64,000 nucleotides of DNA from Pteria penguin. Its lineage: Eukaryota > Mollusca > Bivalvia > Pterioida > Pteriidae. This document shows positions 24,560 to 38,067 of this stretch, piece by piece. Position numbers and translations under genes: made by a program. The notes beneath the pieces were generated by a model that worked only from the letters and a program-made list of their open reading frames with translations, was not told where the DNA came from and did no database searches. Position 1 is the first letter of the stretch, and each line of letters begins with the position of its first letter. Location: contig CM068584.1 in assembly GCA_035048485.1 (NCBI GenBank), positions 61,479,458 to 61,543,457 on the forward strand, given 5' to 3'.

Positions 24560-26400
24560 TGAATGATAAGTGCATAAAACTGACGACGATAATGGAATAC
24601 TGTATACAAAATATAAAAATTTAACGTTTTTCCCCATACGTTTTCTTTCTAAGTAGCCTCATCTTATGTCGCATAAAGCAATTTTAAACTAGTTATTTTC
24701 CTTATGTATTGGAATGGAATGAAGATATGAGATACTTTGTCTTTGGATGTCAGGTAGGTCCATGATTGGTCAACTCGTTCATTTCGTTCAGCAATTACGA
24801 CTCATATTTTCTGTCGGGATATCAATAAATTAAGTACATAAAAATGCACGACATTTCATTTCTTACTAGGTAAAGAAAGGTAACTCTTCTTACTTTATCA
24901 TGATATTCATTTATTCTACGGTACTAAATCTTTTAAATGGACTGAATTTTAGTTTTCCATTTTTTTTATAATACAATATTACATTTTATATGAAAATAAA
25001 AAAGATCAGACTTAAATGAATTGGACCTGTGATCTTCATTGCCTCATCTTACATCACCTGCTATGAGAATTAATAAAATACGGCGAAGTGACCCGAAAAG
25101 GAGGCGAGACAGGAAGACTTATAGTAAATAGTGAAAGGTCACTGGATGCTCACAACTTTGTTGTCGGAGTTTGATCACTCGATCCAGGGAAGATAATATG
25201 TCTCCCACTGTACTTATGGGAAGATTTTGTTTTCAATCAAAATGTGACGTTAAAGACTGAAATGCAACACTCTGTTTTGGTGAATACACATATTCATTTC
25301 AGATTTTGTTTGTACACACATACACAAAAAAAAAAAACGTTCGCCAAACTCTTTATACTGAAAGAAAAAAGAGGAGTTACTGGCTCTGTTATGTGGCAGA
25401 AGTCACCATGGAGCTATACAATATATGAGGCATATTTTCCTTAAATCTGTATATGGTAATTTCGGGGTTCAGCTATACTGACTTTTAAGTGCACAACGCT
25501 CACAGCGATAAATAAAATTCTTTCTATGTTGATACAATGGACAAGCCATCCACACATTTCCTTTTACCACACCATGATTCATTTCAAACGATTTTGCAGT
25601 ATTTAGAATATGCCCTTGTGTATTAACAAATAGAGAGGGTTTATAGTAACTTTTTCTCTAACATTGGTCAGCTCGGTCCATGAATTTGTCAACTTGATTC
25701 ATTGCTTTGCAACTAAGGTTTTTCGAGTTTGAATGGGCTTATAAATCAAAACTATACAATTACGATTACACATTTTTATGTATTTTATCAAGACATAGAA
25801 AGATAACTCTTATCTACTTCGTAAACTTGATTTAATCTTCGGTACTAAATCGTTAACTGCATCGGAATTTATATCTACATTATTCTTTTCGGATAAACAA
25901 AATTATGTTTTCCGTAAATCTGCTTCATTAATTTCCAAATTAAACGAAAAGTGACATTTACACGCATACCACTGACAGCGATACGCATACTCATCCATAA
26001 TAGAAATGCACATACCACGTGTGCGTTTGCCGTAAAAATTTCATTAGATGTCGCATGAAGCGACTTCGAAACAAGTCAGTTTTTTTAACCATTAGACTTA
26101 GAGTTTGAGATAAGACTTTGATAGGATTTAGAGTACGGTCAACTCAATCGTTGATCAGGTTAACGTGTGAATTGGTCATCAAAGCCAATCTCTCAGCAAA
26201 TAGGACAACTATATACATTTGCTTGGGTGGTATAAAGAAATCAAGTAAGTTACACAGCTCACACATTAGTTCTTTACAAGGAAAAGAAAGATAAGTCCAT
26301 CACAGACCTTTATTACGGTAAACATTTTACTCCACTACAATGTTATAATAATATAGAAAACAAAATTAAGTCCTCATATGAAGAGGTAAGATAGATATCT
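24560..26400 (+). repeat. Degenerate tandem repeat, about 460-bp spacing
   Basis: Weakly matching blocks recur: CTGACGACGATAATGGAATAC (24581), CTCACAGCGATAAATAAAAT (25499) and CTGACAGCGATACGCATAC (25972); and GTCAACTCGTTCATT (24768), GTCAACTTGATTCATT (25688) and GTCAACTCAATCGTT (26140). AAAGATAACTCTT-like segments follow each. Boundaries are uncertain. Confidence 0.45.
25360..25430 (+). repeat. Dispersed repeat, copy 1
   Basis: GAGGAGTTACTGGCTCTGTT through AGTCACCATGGAGCTATACAATA is nearly identical to 47597-47662. Confidence 0.75.
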
Positions 26401-26569
26401 GTTAATGCCCATTGTGTGGATAGAACTTATACTTAAATGTACGTCTACAAGGAACAACCCACTCGTTAGCCCACATATTAAGTGGACGGCCCACTTGTGA
26501 ACCCTCGCACAGCGTCCACAGGTGTTACATTCAGTGTATAATATTGATACAGATCATCGGATGTGCAAT

Positions 26570-27005
26570 TCTCGGAAGACAGGGAAATTTATGGTTTCCG
26601 CTTTATGTTGATATCTGCATTTCAGGTTACTTTGTCTGAGGTGACGTGTTTTCTTTGTGGTAGAAGAAAAGCTTGGGACACTTGCCATCGTATATCCTAT
26701 GATGTTGATACCATTGGCAAACCCAATGAGTGAAAGGTGTGTTTAATGTTTTGGTTTCGACTGTCATTCAAGGAAAACTGCAATTTTCCTGAGACAAGAA
26801 AATGTATGGTCTCCACCTTACGTTGATCTCTGCATTCACGTTACTTTGTCTGAGGTGACGTGTTTTCCTTGGGGTACAAAAAAAAGCTTGAGACACTTGT
26901 CATCGTATATACTATGATGTTGATACCATTGGCAAACCCAGTGAGTGAAAGGGTGTGTTTAATTTTATGGTTTCGACCGTCATTCGAGGAAAACTTTACC
27001 ATAAC
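26570..27005 (+). repeat. 219-bp tandem duplication
   Basis: Two units, 26570-26788 and 26789-27005, share GTTACTTTGTCTGAGGTGACGTGTTTTC, ACACTTGCCATCGTATA and TTGATACCATTGGCAAACCCA. A frame in the second unit is a by-product. Confidence 0.85.
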
Positions 27006-27059
27006 TGTATCTTTTCTGTTTTTTAATGTGTACCTCCTCTCGTTCCCGGTTAATTAAAC

Positions 27060-29250
27060 ATTTACAACAAAGCGATGACACCCCTTCCATTTCTGAAAAT
27101 GCGTCCAGATACTGTGACACTTTCAAGTATGTACTGAACCATGTTAAGAAACATGTCAATACACAATATAGTTCATGCATATTCCAAACAACACTGACTC
27201 CGATGAAGTATTTTGACATTGAATATGCTCAATGATGAAAGTAATACTGCATTTTTAAATTGATACTTAAGTAGCAATATATAAAGCATCAAGGGTTGTA
27301 CACGACGGAATGTGACATTTGATACCATCAAGCTGAGTAGAACAATCACAATGACTTCCTCCCTTCACTTCAACAACTCTTCACCTCGATATGATCCTAT
27401 GCTTTAAACAAAATGCCATGTGGCAAATGCAGAGCGTCACACAACTAGAGCAGCGTGTGGATTATGTTGGCGTGGGTTGCATTAAGAGTGCACGCATTGC
27501 AACGGTTAGTGTCGCGGAAAGTAAAATAATAGTAATGTGTTCATTTCTGTGTAATGTTAATTATCATAAAATGGTATGTGTATCAATCGAGTTTGTATTT
27601 TACATGACTAATCACTTAATGGGTTCATCAGAGGAGGAACTAAAAAAATTTCAAAAAATAAGTAAGTGATCCTGTCTGATATTAAAATAAAAAAAAAGAA
27701 ATAATGGTAGAGATCTCTGAGGACACAGTATTCTTCAAAATATCAAAGAAAGAAGACGAAGAATGGTGTTTTCATCTACAATGGGGTCTGCAAAGTACTG
27801 TGTGACATATAAAGGCATCTAATTTATCCATCATCTTTACATTCTATACTCCATTGTTTTGTTAATGTTTAAATTATTTCTCAGCGGCGAAAAGGAAATG
27901 TAACAGTAATATGTATCATAATATTTACCTTGCTACTGCTCGCCTCTAGATCTGGAGATCCGGGTTTCGAGCCCCGGTACCGCACAGGTCATGCCCATAT
28001 TCTGTTTTTCTGATGAGACAGTAAAACCGATGCCCGTGTGGCGGTAGGCGTGGCACATAAAAAGATTTTACTTTTTTTACTTAACAAAGGTCCGCTGCAA
28101 GGGCCAACATTTAAGGTTTCTGCATCGGGTAGATGTTGTCACCAAATACATGCAATAATCGCCATTCGTGGTGTGATGTTTAACAATAAACAAAGAACAC
28201 ATCTTCATATTAGCCAGACGCATGTACATAACACACAACTACCTATATCCACGGCAGCAAATAGGACCATAATCAACTTTCTAGGCTATTTGGAAAACAA
28301 ATAAAAATTATAAATAATTCCTTGTAAAATCTGCATTTATTGTCCATATATAACTACTTCTATGAATATGTTAGTAGCAGTTTCGGAATATCATTTAAAA
28401 TTTTAAAATGTCTCTTCTTTGTAATGATGTGTCAATTATGACTTTACTAATAACGGGTCCTGAGATATAACAGTTCAAAGACACCATACATTTCCACAGA
28501 GCGCATACCGGTACAACGACGTAACATTACTATGACGTCATCCTCTGCTTCAAGGTGTACATCCTGCCTTTTCCAAAACACTGGCACTCTATGGGTTAAA
28601 CTGACAAGGTGAAATTTTTGTGCAATAAATTGATGCTTTTCGTATCTTTACTGGGGAGTGGGATGGTATCAAATAAACAGGAATGAAGTAAATGATCTTG
28701 TACTGTTTTAAATAGCGGTTAACTTTCGCAAATATTTGTTCCTTCATCAAAGTATGCTAGGTGTTTTTCGCTTTTGTTGTGTCACGAGAATGACTGGTGA
28801 GAACTGTTTAAAGCCCATTTATACATAATAGTGGAGATTACAAGTGGCGACACCTCTAGTCGTAGACATAAAAACCTGTCATCATAGTTGATGTTTTATC
28901 TGTTGTTCTTAAAGATTTAGCGATACTCATGAAGTTGATCAGGATCATTTAACAAAAGACGAAATACAGCCTGAATACATATAAGGACTGTCCTCTTATT
29001 TATACTAAAATTATAATAAAAATATACCTTTATATACATAAACTTATATAGATCTAGATTAATATTAACATTATACAAAACTGCATAGACTGATAAAAAT
29101 ACTAATTCATCATCATCATTATGGTAATTATCAACAACGATTTATTTCTTCATTTTTCTTACATTGATCTAAAAGTGCATAGCACAAATTGCATGTTCAC
29201 AATTAAGTAAACACATCCTTGTGCTATTCACATATCTTATCTCGGTCCTG
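27060..29250. other. Non-coding spacer
   Basis: Apart from the SINE fragment near 28000, I see no recognisable element. The frames at 27391 and 28038 are unsupported; the second runs out of the SINE. Confidence 0.4.
27940..28070 (+). mobile_element. SINE head fragment
   Basis: A box-B-like GGGTTTCGAGCCCC is followed by GATGAGACAGTAAAACCGATGCC and GGCGTGGCACATAAAAAG, which match the type 1 SINE body read on its sense strand. The central block and tail are missing. Confidence 0.6.
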
Positions 29251-29259
29251 TGTAAAAGC

Positions 29260-29600
29260 TTTGTTACAACCTGAATTGCAATAACAACAGCAATTGCAAT
29301 AATTTATTGCAAAACACGGCGACTATCACAACCTGAATTGCAATAACAACTGGAATTGCAACCAAGTATAAGTACAGATAAATTTCTATCAATTTCAAAA
29401 ATAAAGACCGATTTCATTGAGGACGTCCTTTGGTTTTCAAAGTCAAATGCTTTATACTTATCACAGTTCCTTGTAAATTTAAGATAGATATTGGATAATT
29501 AATGTTTATTGCAATTCCGGTTATTGCAAAATGTGGCGCGTTTGCCAACCTGAATTGCAATAACAACAGTAAATGCAATAAAGATCGGTTATAAACCTGA
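29260..29600. repeat. Cluster of TTGCAATAA motifs in both orientations
   Basis: CTGAATTGCAATAACAAC occurs near 29270, 29330 and 29552. TTATTGCAA and GCAATTCCGGTTATTGCAAAA lie between them, forming short inverted repeats. Confidence 0.6.
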
Positions 29601-29760
29601 TATTATTTAACAACTTAATTTATCATATTTCTATATGGATGATGAAAATTGAAAACATACTTATGTAACATGCAGGTCAAGTAAATCCACAAATAACTCA
29701 TCAAATACTTGACGTCCTATATAAGGTTTATTGCAGTTCCGGTGTTGTAGCATAGACTTT

Positions 29761-29895
29761 CCCCACGGATAAACCGACCCAGTATAGAAATTCCCTCCGG
29801 AAAAGCCAACCCAGTATAAATCTCCCCCCCCCCCCGGAAAAACCGATCCAGCATAGATTATCCCCCACGTATAAAACGACCCAGTTTAGTTTATC
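29761..29895 (+). repeat. Minisatellite of four 32-35-bp units
   Basis: Units read CCCC-CGGATAAACCGACCCAGTATAGA with variation, and a C tract lies in the third unit. Confidence 0.75.
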
Positions 29896-29899
29896 CCCT

Positions 29900-32800
29900 C
29901 TGAGATCAGTACGCTTTTTACCCCTTTTGAGATAAAGTCCGGTTTGGTTCGAATATTACAATAAGTGAATGAAACTAAAATGCATAATGCGTTACTATGT
30001 TTATTTGACAAAATCTCATTGGATATCGGAACATTGCCAGTTTGAAATTAAAATTTTGAAAAAACCCGATTTCCCTGCATAAGGGTATGTGGTTTATTTT
30101 GCAAATTAAAGATGTCTCTTTACTCTAGCTGGTCCTAGGTTAGAATCAAATTATGAATTGATTCCCCATTAGGACACATTATTACCTACATGTCGAGCAA
30201 ATGCAGATACAAAAATATAATTTTGATCAAATTACATTTTAGTAGTGCCAAAAATTACATTTTTAATTTCCTGAGTGAAAGTTATATGAAGTGACATTTA
30301 AAACTCGTTTTACAAATGATTGGATCTTGAGAGTGGACGTAACATGCAAAAATTATCGGGAAAGGAACCAAGAGGTCCCTACAAGTTTTGAGAGAAGTAT
30401 CACAGACGAGAACATGTTTTTATCTTGGGAAGCTCTTCTAAGTATTTGTATAAGGATGACACGATGCTGTATACCTACATATATATTTACATGCTAGCCT
30501 CTCTCACATACATGTGGCCGTTAGTATTATGCACCAGTAGATTTTGTCCTGTCCGTTAGTTTGTCTGTCTGTTTGTCTACAAAAACTTAGACCTTACACA
30601 TAATTTTGAATGCTATGTGATAGAGCTTCCATTTTTCATCCCAGGAATCCTTATGACAAGAGGTCAAAACACAGTAATTCCATTTCCCATACGGTCCCAT
30701 GTTATATTGACAAACTTCCAGCAAGATTTACACAACATCATACACTTTAGCTATATATAATCCGTATATCAAAATGTTTGTCAGACCCTCCTCTATTAGG
30801 ATTTTGACGGTTTACCATAGGTTATGCGCCTTAATTTCGAGAAAATCATGCTTGATAGGGGTCACTCCCAAACATTTGCCAAAATTGAAATGTAAAGAAC
30901 AACCACTAGGTCATAAAATTTTTACATTAGCGAAATGAGAAATACATGTGCATCATAATTTTACAGTAGAATCAATCTTTAATTATAGATTGATCAAATA
31001 ATTTCATCCAATCACCGCCCCTGATACACTGAAATAGTAGTCCCTCTTGTTTGGGTTTGTTTTTTGGGGGTTTTTTTTCTTTTTTTTGGGGGGGGGGTGT
31101 TTGTTTGTTTGTTTTTTGTTTTGTTCTGCGTCCTTGTGCCATAAGATTTCGAACCCCAAAACCATGCATGAAAACAACCAAAGGAAAACCATTTCAGGAA
31201 TTGAAACTTGTTTTTTCTCAATACCAAATCTTTTCTATTCTAAATGTGATCTGAAATATCAAATGACATCTTGACGTAATGATAATGAAATTTCCCCAAT
31301 GATTCTTGCTCAATAGTCATACATGTGTATCTTATTTTTCCTTTTGCTGTGTATTTGATATAGTCTACACTATTAAGATTGATGAGAAGTGCACTTTGTT
31401 TTGTATTTTATTTTCCTCCACGGCCAGCTGGAAGGTACAACCGTACATGTATTTCAGTTTCAAATGGACGTAAAATCAAGACGGTTTGAGTTTTCCGATT
31501 TGACCGATAATTCCTGGTGTTATTGTAATACAGGTTGTAACAGAGTTTTCTAATTGAACAAAAGTGTTTGTTGGTGCAAATCGCTATAGGTAATACTTTG
31601 ATAAGAAAACAAATGTGAGTCGGTTTTCTAATTAAAAAGAAGATACAATTTTCTAATAAAAATGAAATACATACCCTATCACGTTTCAACTGGTTCATAT
31701 TCTCTTAATTATTAATAACTAGAATTCATTTAAAGAAGAATATTTAAGAAAGGATATATCTTGTATGCCTCTACCCCAAAATATTCGAGAACCCTTTTAC
31801 TGACATTTTTGACCAATTATCAATAAGCGCTGTTACATGTTCCTCTAATGTAAACTTTGCATTTTCCTACCGCAAATGTTTAAGAGACTTTTTTAATTTA
31901 GATCTTATTGACCACTTTTGAATAGGTATTATACATTTTTCTCTATATATACCTATTCCTTACTTTCCTTTACTTAGGATTAATGTGTGGATTCTGCTAA
32001 CATAAAAAGGAAGGCGCTGTATGACACAAAACACGAAGGACGTGTACATAAAACATGCTAATAGTCAAATAAACACACACAAACTGTTGGTAAAGGTATT
32101 GATAAATGTTTGAACCATATATCATGATCTTTTTATTTGTTTTGTTTTTATTTTTATGATCTCTAGATCATTGTCATACCATTTATTCAAATGTATGCGC
32201 AGACAATAGTTCTTCCTTTAATGCATGAATCTAGATTCACCTGCACAAGTACACTAAGTCATTTTATTACTTTGACCGAAGCAGAAAAAAAAATACCATT
32301 AGTTTACTAGGTTCCTTCGCTCGAGACCGAGGTGTGTCCGTTTCCAGTCTTACCGATGCCTTGTCGGTGCCATATCTAACGGATGAAACAAAATAAGGCT
32401 TTGTGTCAAGATAGATGCCAAAGACATTCCGTATCTCGGATGGATTCATCAGATATATCTTAATTTTTGTTTGACACATCAGACAGATGCTTTAACTTTT
32501 TTATGTACATTATCAATTGCATATTCGATTCATTCCATTTATGTTTATTTATTTTATTAATCTAATTTAATAATCCTTAACATTATTTAATAGAGAACGT
32601 AAAATCTGTTGTATCTGCTTTGCTTAATATTAAAATGTTGACATAACAGATATATAAATGCCAGAATTCGGTTCGCCTCCTCTAACCCCCCCCCCCCCTT
32701 TCCCACGCTCTCTATCTCTCTTTTGTCATATTCTGTTAATGAAAACAAGTATCTCCATGCCCCGATATTTGAATCCAAGTACTTTAAAGGTGTGCGTTCA

Positions 32801-33290
32801 GACTACTTATCCCAATGTTAAGAATACCCTTGTATAAACTTGGTATCGTGGCCATCAAAACAGATCTGTGACATAACAGATACACAATACAAAATTTACA
32901 TAATTGGATTACAATTATGTCATACAAGTTTTCAGATTTTAAATAGAAGATAATTTCTATCACATAGTAAAGACAGATAATTCAAATCGAGAGGTCCTTG
33001 TATTCTACTGTAAAACGAGAAAATTCAGTGTTTACCAATTTTATCATTAGATCACGTTTTATTTCTAGAATAGATTGTGGGTTATAAAAACGCCCACCCC
33101 CTCCAAAACTTAATTTTTATTGCCACGAGATTTGAGGGCACTTCCAGTCTCGGAGAGATATACAGCACTAGGGCATATGCTCCATATATAATGTAAAGAT
33201 GATGGATAAATCAAAACTACAAGTCCAAAAATCATGAAACCATAGGACCTACAAAATCAGTGAAAATGAAAAACAAATGGAAAATAACAA
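29900..33290. other. Non-coding spacer with low-complexity tracts
   Basis: T/G-rich tracts at 31055-31120 and a C tract at 32686-32698 give long meaningless frames. 30540-30730 resembles the GTCTGT-led bivalve repeat. Confidence 0.4.
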
Positions 33291-33299
33291 AGTATGTCT

Positions 33300-35400
33300 A
33301 CTTGAAGAGCATATGTGAACCCCTGTGATGGAGCGAGATCAGGTGCCCGGGGAGAGTGAGTATCTCCTGCTTGCTGGCAACACCCGTCACATATACCCCG
33401 TAGAAGGAGTCAAATCGTGTGAATTCCATATGTATTTATATATGGAGAAGTCGAAGTAGGTAACCTTCTAGATAGAAGGTGTCAAATCTGTGTAAAGTGA
33501 TCGGAATCGGTCTCAGTCCAGAATACCATTTAAAAGTCTGGATAACGAGATATCATATGGAGTAATAAGAGTCTCGTAACGACCGTAGAACTTCCTCAGT
33601 GACGATGCTAGTCTAGCACATATATAACCCTGGTTGAGCAGCTTAACTGAAAGTCGCCTAGCCCTCAGAACAAAGTCATTGTAAATTGAACATGCTCTGG
33701 AATAACGTATTAACTGAGATATGAATACGCCGTATGGGGGCGATGATGGAATGTTGCTACTTATGAAAGGAAAGTGTGTGATAGCGAAATTGAAATCGTC
33801 ACGTTTGTGATAGAGTGAGGTGTTCAATTGACCAATAATGTTGAAAGACAACATAATATCTAAATACGAAGTAGAATTACTATTTTCTGTGGTTTCTTTG
33901 ACCTCCAGTTTACTTGGATAGATGACGCTAAGGTAATCCGCGAATGAAGGATTTTTAATTGAAAGCAAGTCATCTATATATCTGTAAGTAAAATTGAAGC
34001 CAAGAGCTAATTGTTTTTCCTTGCGAAAGCAAAGACTGAATGAACTCAGCTTCGTATGAGTAAAGGAATATGTCAGCCAGAAGCGGAGCACAGTTAGTGC
34101 CCATTGGAATGCCGACAATTTTTTGAAAAACCTTACCTCCAAACACCACAAAAATGTTATCGATAAGAAAGTTCAACATCTGGATGACAGCTGTTTCAGT
34201 GTATTTATTTTTGGAATCAGAATTTTCCCTAACAAAGTAAGTTTTATCGTGGCCTATTACTATATATTTGAATTTGCGGCTTCCGTTTTTACTAGTAAAT
34301 GCATTTTGAATAATTTCCGCTAACCTGTCTTTTAATTTCTGATGAGGGATCGTTGTGTAAAGAGTCGAAAAGTCAAAAGACTTGATGGAGTGAATTTTAG
34401 TAAAACTTTTTGATTTTAGATGTTCTAACAACTCTTTTGAATTTTTAAGGATCCACATTTGATTAAATCCACTTCTGGAATATACTGTTTCGCAATATCT
34501 ATGAAGGCCAGATTTAATTTCTGATATTTTTGTGAGTAGCATCGATACAGATTTTGTGGAACACTTCGAGGAACCAGCGATAAAGCGTTGTTTGTAAGGA
34601 TTTTTTGTGCATTTTTGGAATGCAGTACAAACATGGAAGTTCTAAATTCAATTTATTTGAGTCAATACCAAACGTATTGAGGACAGATTTATGATTCTCG
34701 AGTACTTCCGGAACCGAAAAGTTCGTGAGAGTATAAGTAGGATTTCCTGCAGCTGTCAAAGTTATATTTCTTACAAGTAAATGTATAATTATTAGATGCT
34801 TTATCTGCTGGTGTAATGATATAATGCTCTTGGAGGAAGGTAAGTTCTCTGACAACATCAGGATCTTTAAAAATAGATTCGAATCTGGTGTTTACAGAAC
34901 CTTGTAATTTTTTTAATTTTTGATCTCAGCAGTACTGCAATAGATTTTATCCATTCCGAAAGAGTGTCGACTTGTACTTCCTCTTTTTTGCCCATCTTGT
35001 GGCATATTTCTCGCATCAGTTCATAATATTCTCAAAATTTTGGCTCCATGTGAATGATCTGGGTTCTCTGTATTTTTGACCTTTAAGTAAAAGTTCTCTT
35101 AATTTAGTGTTTTTAACTATATCGAGATTACCAGTAATGACATGGCCACAAGGAGAATATACGAAATTAGATGAAGAACATGCACACGGTTGAGGATAGC
35201 ATGCGGAGTTGCTAAGATCAAGACACTGTAGAAACCCTTTGTAATTATAAATTTTGGATGCAACTGATGGCGTGTAGCTATAGGAAATACGTTGCGGATC
35301 TTTGTTTTTGAAATATGGAGGTATTTTCTCTAAAACAGTCTTATGATTTAAAATTTGGTCAAAATTTATATAATCAATGCCTTTAGTTTATAAGATATGA
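33300..35400 (-). mobile_element. Penelope-like retroelement, frameshifted reverse transcriptase
   Basis: In order on the minus strand: an N-terminal block with Cys-rich PCACSSSNFVY and GHVITGNL (about 35190-35110), KYREPRSFTW, then NPTYT and LELPCLY (34858-34514). The reverse transcriptase core follows: FDFSTLYTTIPH, GIPMGTNCAPLLADIF and FTYRYIDDLLS (34542-33513). The C-terminal part contains LIRYSRACSIY and LRKFYGRYETL, and ends at a stop at 33513. These motifs are typical of Penelope-like elements. Stops and at least two frame changes make it inactive. No GIY-YIG endonuclease is seen after the reverse transcriptase; the family's endonuclease-lacking or N-terminal types remain possible. Sequence at 33318-33396 looks like its 3' UTR. 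Confidence 0.78.
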
Positions 35401-35689
35401 TATTAATTCATTCTGATTTTCCACATAATTGTAGTTTAGCATATACGATGTCAAACAGCATGCATTACCAAATATCTGAAGTCAAGGAATTGTGTCTTCG
35501 AAAAACCGATTCTGGAAAATTGGATATTTCTTTTAGTAAAAGGTGACACTGCGGTAATTGATCTTATAACTTTTATCTTCCGTTTCAGCAGAATTTGAGT
35601 ATACTTGTCTAAGTAATAAATGAATCTTCGCTTAAAAGACAATCATTCAAAATTTTATGCAAAACAATAAAACATAAAGTTCATGCATT

Positions 35690-35925
35690 CAAATAACATA
35701 TAACATACATCCGAATAATAATAATAATAATATAATGATAATAATAATAATGTAATAATGATAATAATAATAATGTTGATGACGACGACGTAGGATAACT
35801 ATGTATCATGGATATCAATACATTGCAGAATGCATGATTTATAATGTGTAAATATAAATCAATTCCATTTACACTTTGAAGGTAGTTAGGACTATTATAG
35901 CCACTCTTTGCATTAAATGCCGAAG
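35690..35925 (-). other. Relic resembling A' intron 3
   Basis: An AAT-rich tract is followed by GACGTAGGATAACTATGTATCA, ATAAATCAATT, and TTATAGCCACTCTTTGCATTAAATG. A' intron 3 has the same order at 45484-45582 (GACGTAGAATAACTATGTATCA ... CCACTCTTCGCATTAAAT). No exon accompanies it. It lies between the Penelope-like element and the inverted-repeat element. It could be a third-copy relic or a repeat not otherwise recognised. Confidence 0.5.
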
Positions 35926-35933
35926 GCATCAAC

Positions 35934-36609
35934 ACGCAGTAACGTTAAGGCACTCCACAACGTCATTGACATTATAGTCTACTGAAACCGAACAACAAAT
36001 TGAGTAAAGATCAATTATGCAAAAACGGTAAAAATGCAAATTGTTTAATAAGTCCAAGTTTTTGTTTTTGTTTGTTTTTTCACATATTTCCAATTTATCC
36101 CTAGCTGTTTGCAATCACGTGATTGCTAAATATAGTAAATGTAATATTTACAACAAACATTCAAAACGTGCAAGGGTATATTGTCCAAATTGGCAATCAA
36201 ATTTTATTGTAAACAATAAATGGAAGGCTGTCATTTATATTTATGGCTATGTTCAACTTATGAGAGGCGTAATTATGTATAAATACTGGAATCAAATAGC
36301 CAAATAGTGTAATTTTACACGAAATGCTTTATTAAATTGAAATTCTGTTGATATTTTACAATCTAAAAGTTAGGCCGAGCAATACGCATTTCAGGTAGAT
36401 GTAGAACAATCTTTATGTTGAATTACATATCAAATGGAGTTGTGGAAGAGGTTGCATTACAGCATTTTTCTTGGAATGTTGACTGTTGCCGTTTATTCGG
36501 CTTCATATAACGCATTTGGCCATATTGACGTCACAATGACGTGATATTATGTTTTGGCGGGTTTTCAGCAACATTATATGATTGTATATTGCCTTAACAC
36601 TGCTGCGCA
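35934..36609 (-). mobile_element. 676-bp inverted-repeat element (MITE-like), copy 2
   Basis: The ends are ACGCAGTAACGTTAAGGCACTCC and, reverse-complemented, GCGCAGCAGTGTTAAGGCAATA: imperfect terminal inverted repeats. It is homologous along its full length, in opposite orientation, to 60334-60986. Shared internal marks are CAATCACGTGATTG / AAGTCACGTGATTCC, and ACCCGCCAAAACATAA near one end. No protein is encoded and no target-site duplication is clear. Confidence 0.72.
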
Positions 36610-38060
36610 TAAAAAGCACGAATGGTATTCTGTTTTTACAGAAGTAAAAAATACTGTACGTGTACAAATGGTCAGCAAATAACTGCATGCAGTCATTCCA
36701 CACATCTTAATGTTTGTTAAAAGGCAGAAAGATTAAACCTTTATGCAAGTCTAATGTGTCAATAACATGTAAAAGCCATTTTCAGTCACATCTGAAGGAC
36801 TTCATTCTTTGTAAGTTTTTCTCCGTCATCCTCATAACAATCGTTCTGTTCTGTATTTTTTTTTAATTTTAAAAACAAATCACTCAACCTCAAAACATAA
36901 TCAGGGTTATTATTCAAGAGTCGTTAATACTTAAACTGCTGACATAATCGGCGGATAATCCGTCGTGTGTAAGCCAGGCATACGGTGTGGAGTATTTATG
37001 TGACAATTAATGCTGTATTATGTAAAGAGGGACTTGCAGTTCTAAAGTCTGTTTTCAGAGAAATTTTCGGAACGGCAGATGTATCCGGTGAGGACAGACA
37101 TGATGCAGTTATCTCAAATTGCTTAATTCTCAATTTACACTGTATACATCAAAGGTATAGGTCAAATAACCGTTGACACCTACGTCATGGTACAGATCTT
37201 CCTCAATTAAAGATTAGCATCGTCCATTGTATCACTGAAAAAAAAAACCCAAACATATATTTGTATTAGAATTGGAACCTTATTTGAGGCAATTCAAAAG
37301 TTAAAAACATAAAAGCATCGTTGATGTAACAACTGTTTAAAAATTGTTTGTTTCAAAACTAAGCACTGTTTTGCCCTAACTTATTTCTCTCTAATGCAGA
37401 TTTAAGGAATTTAGGAGTTAGTATTCAGTTTCTCGTAAAATTCACATAAATCATAACGTTCTGCATTTGTTGCCAATCGGAAGAAAAAGATTCTTGTAGC
37501 AAATATAAGTTAAGACACTACTTAGAAGATATATTAGGCTAATGTGGTTGTTCTATTCTTCTTTAATTGACGATTTACGCTGTCGTTAACAAATGTATTC
37601 AAAGTTGTTTTAATTCTGTCATCTTTCATCTTATAAACTCAAGAACCATTTGTTTATATTGGCCGATTTCACGCAAGGTCATCATAGTGAACTTTGGAAA
37701 TAGATGAATCAATTATTCAACAGTTTACCAACCATGTTTGTTTCTATCGCTTTCACTACTTCTCATAATTTCTAAAACATTATACATTGTTTTCTTGGTG
37801 TTAGAAATTCATGAATTCATGAAATAAAAAAAATATGATTTTTTTCAATATAGAACAGCCCTGATAAAAGTATTATTGTAAACCTGTAAATACATTTAAT
37901 CTCTTACTTTAGATGATTATTGTCCCGAAAAATCAAAATCAAAATTAAAAAAAAAGAAAGACAACAAAATAATGTAAACCCCCCAAAACACTACAATGTA
38001 TAGTTCTTCAGTGAATCATTAGCAGACTGCTAAAACATAATACAACAAATTTGAGATTGA
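36610..38060. other. Non-coding spacer
   Basis: AT-rich, nothing recognised. Confidence 0.4.
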
Positions 38061-38067
38061 TCCTATT

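Noticed and set aside
31004..31274. Several overlapping frames on both strands
   Set aside because: Caused by T- and G-rich low-complexity tracts.
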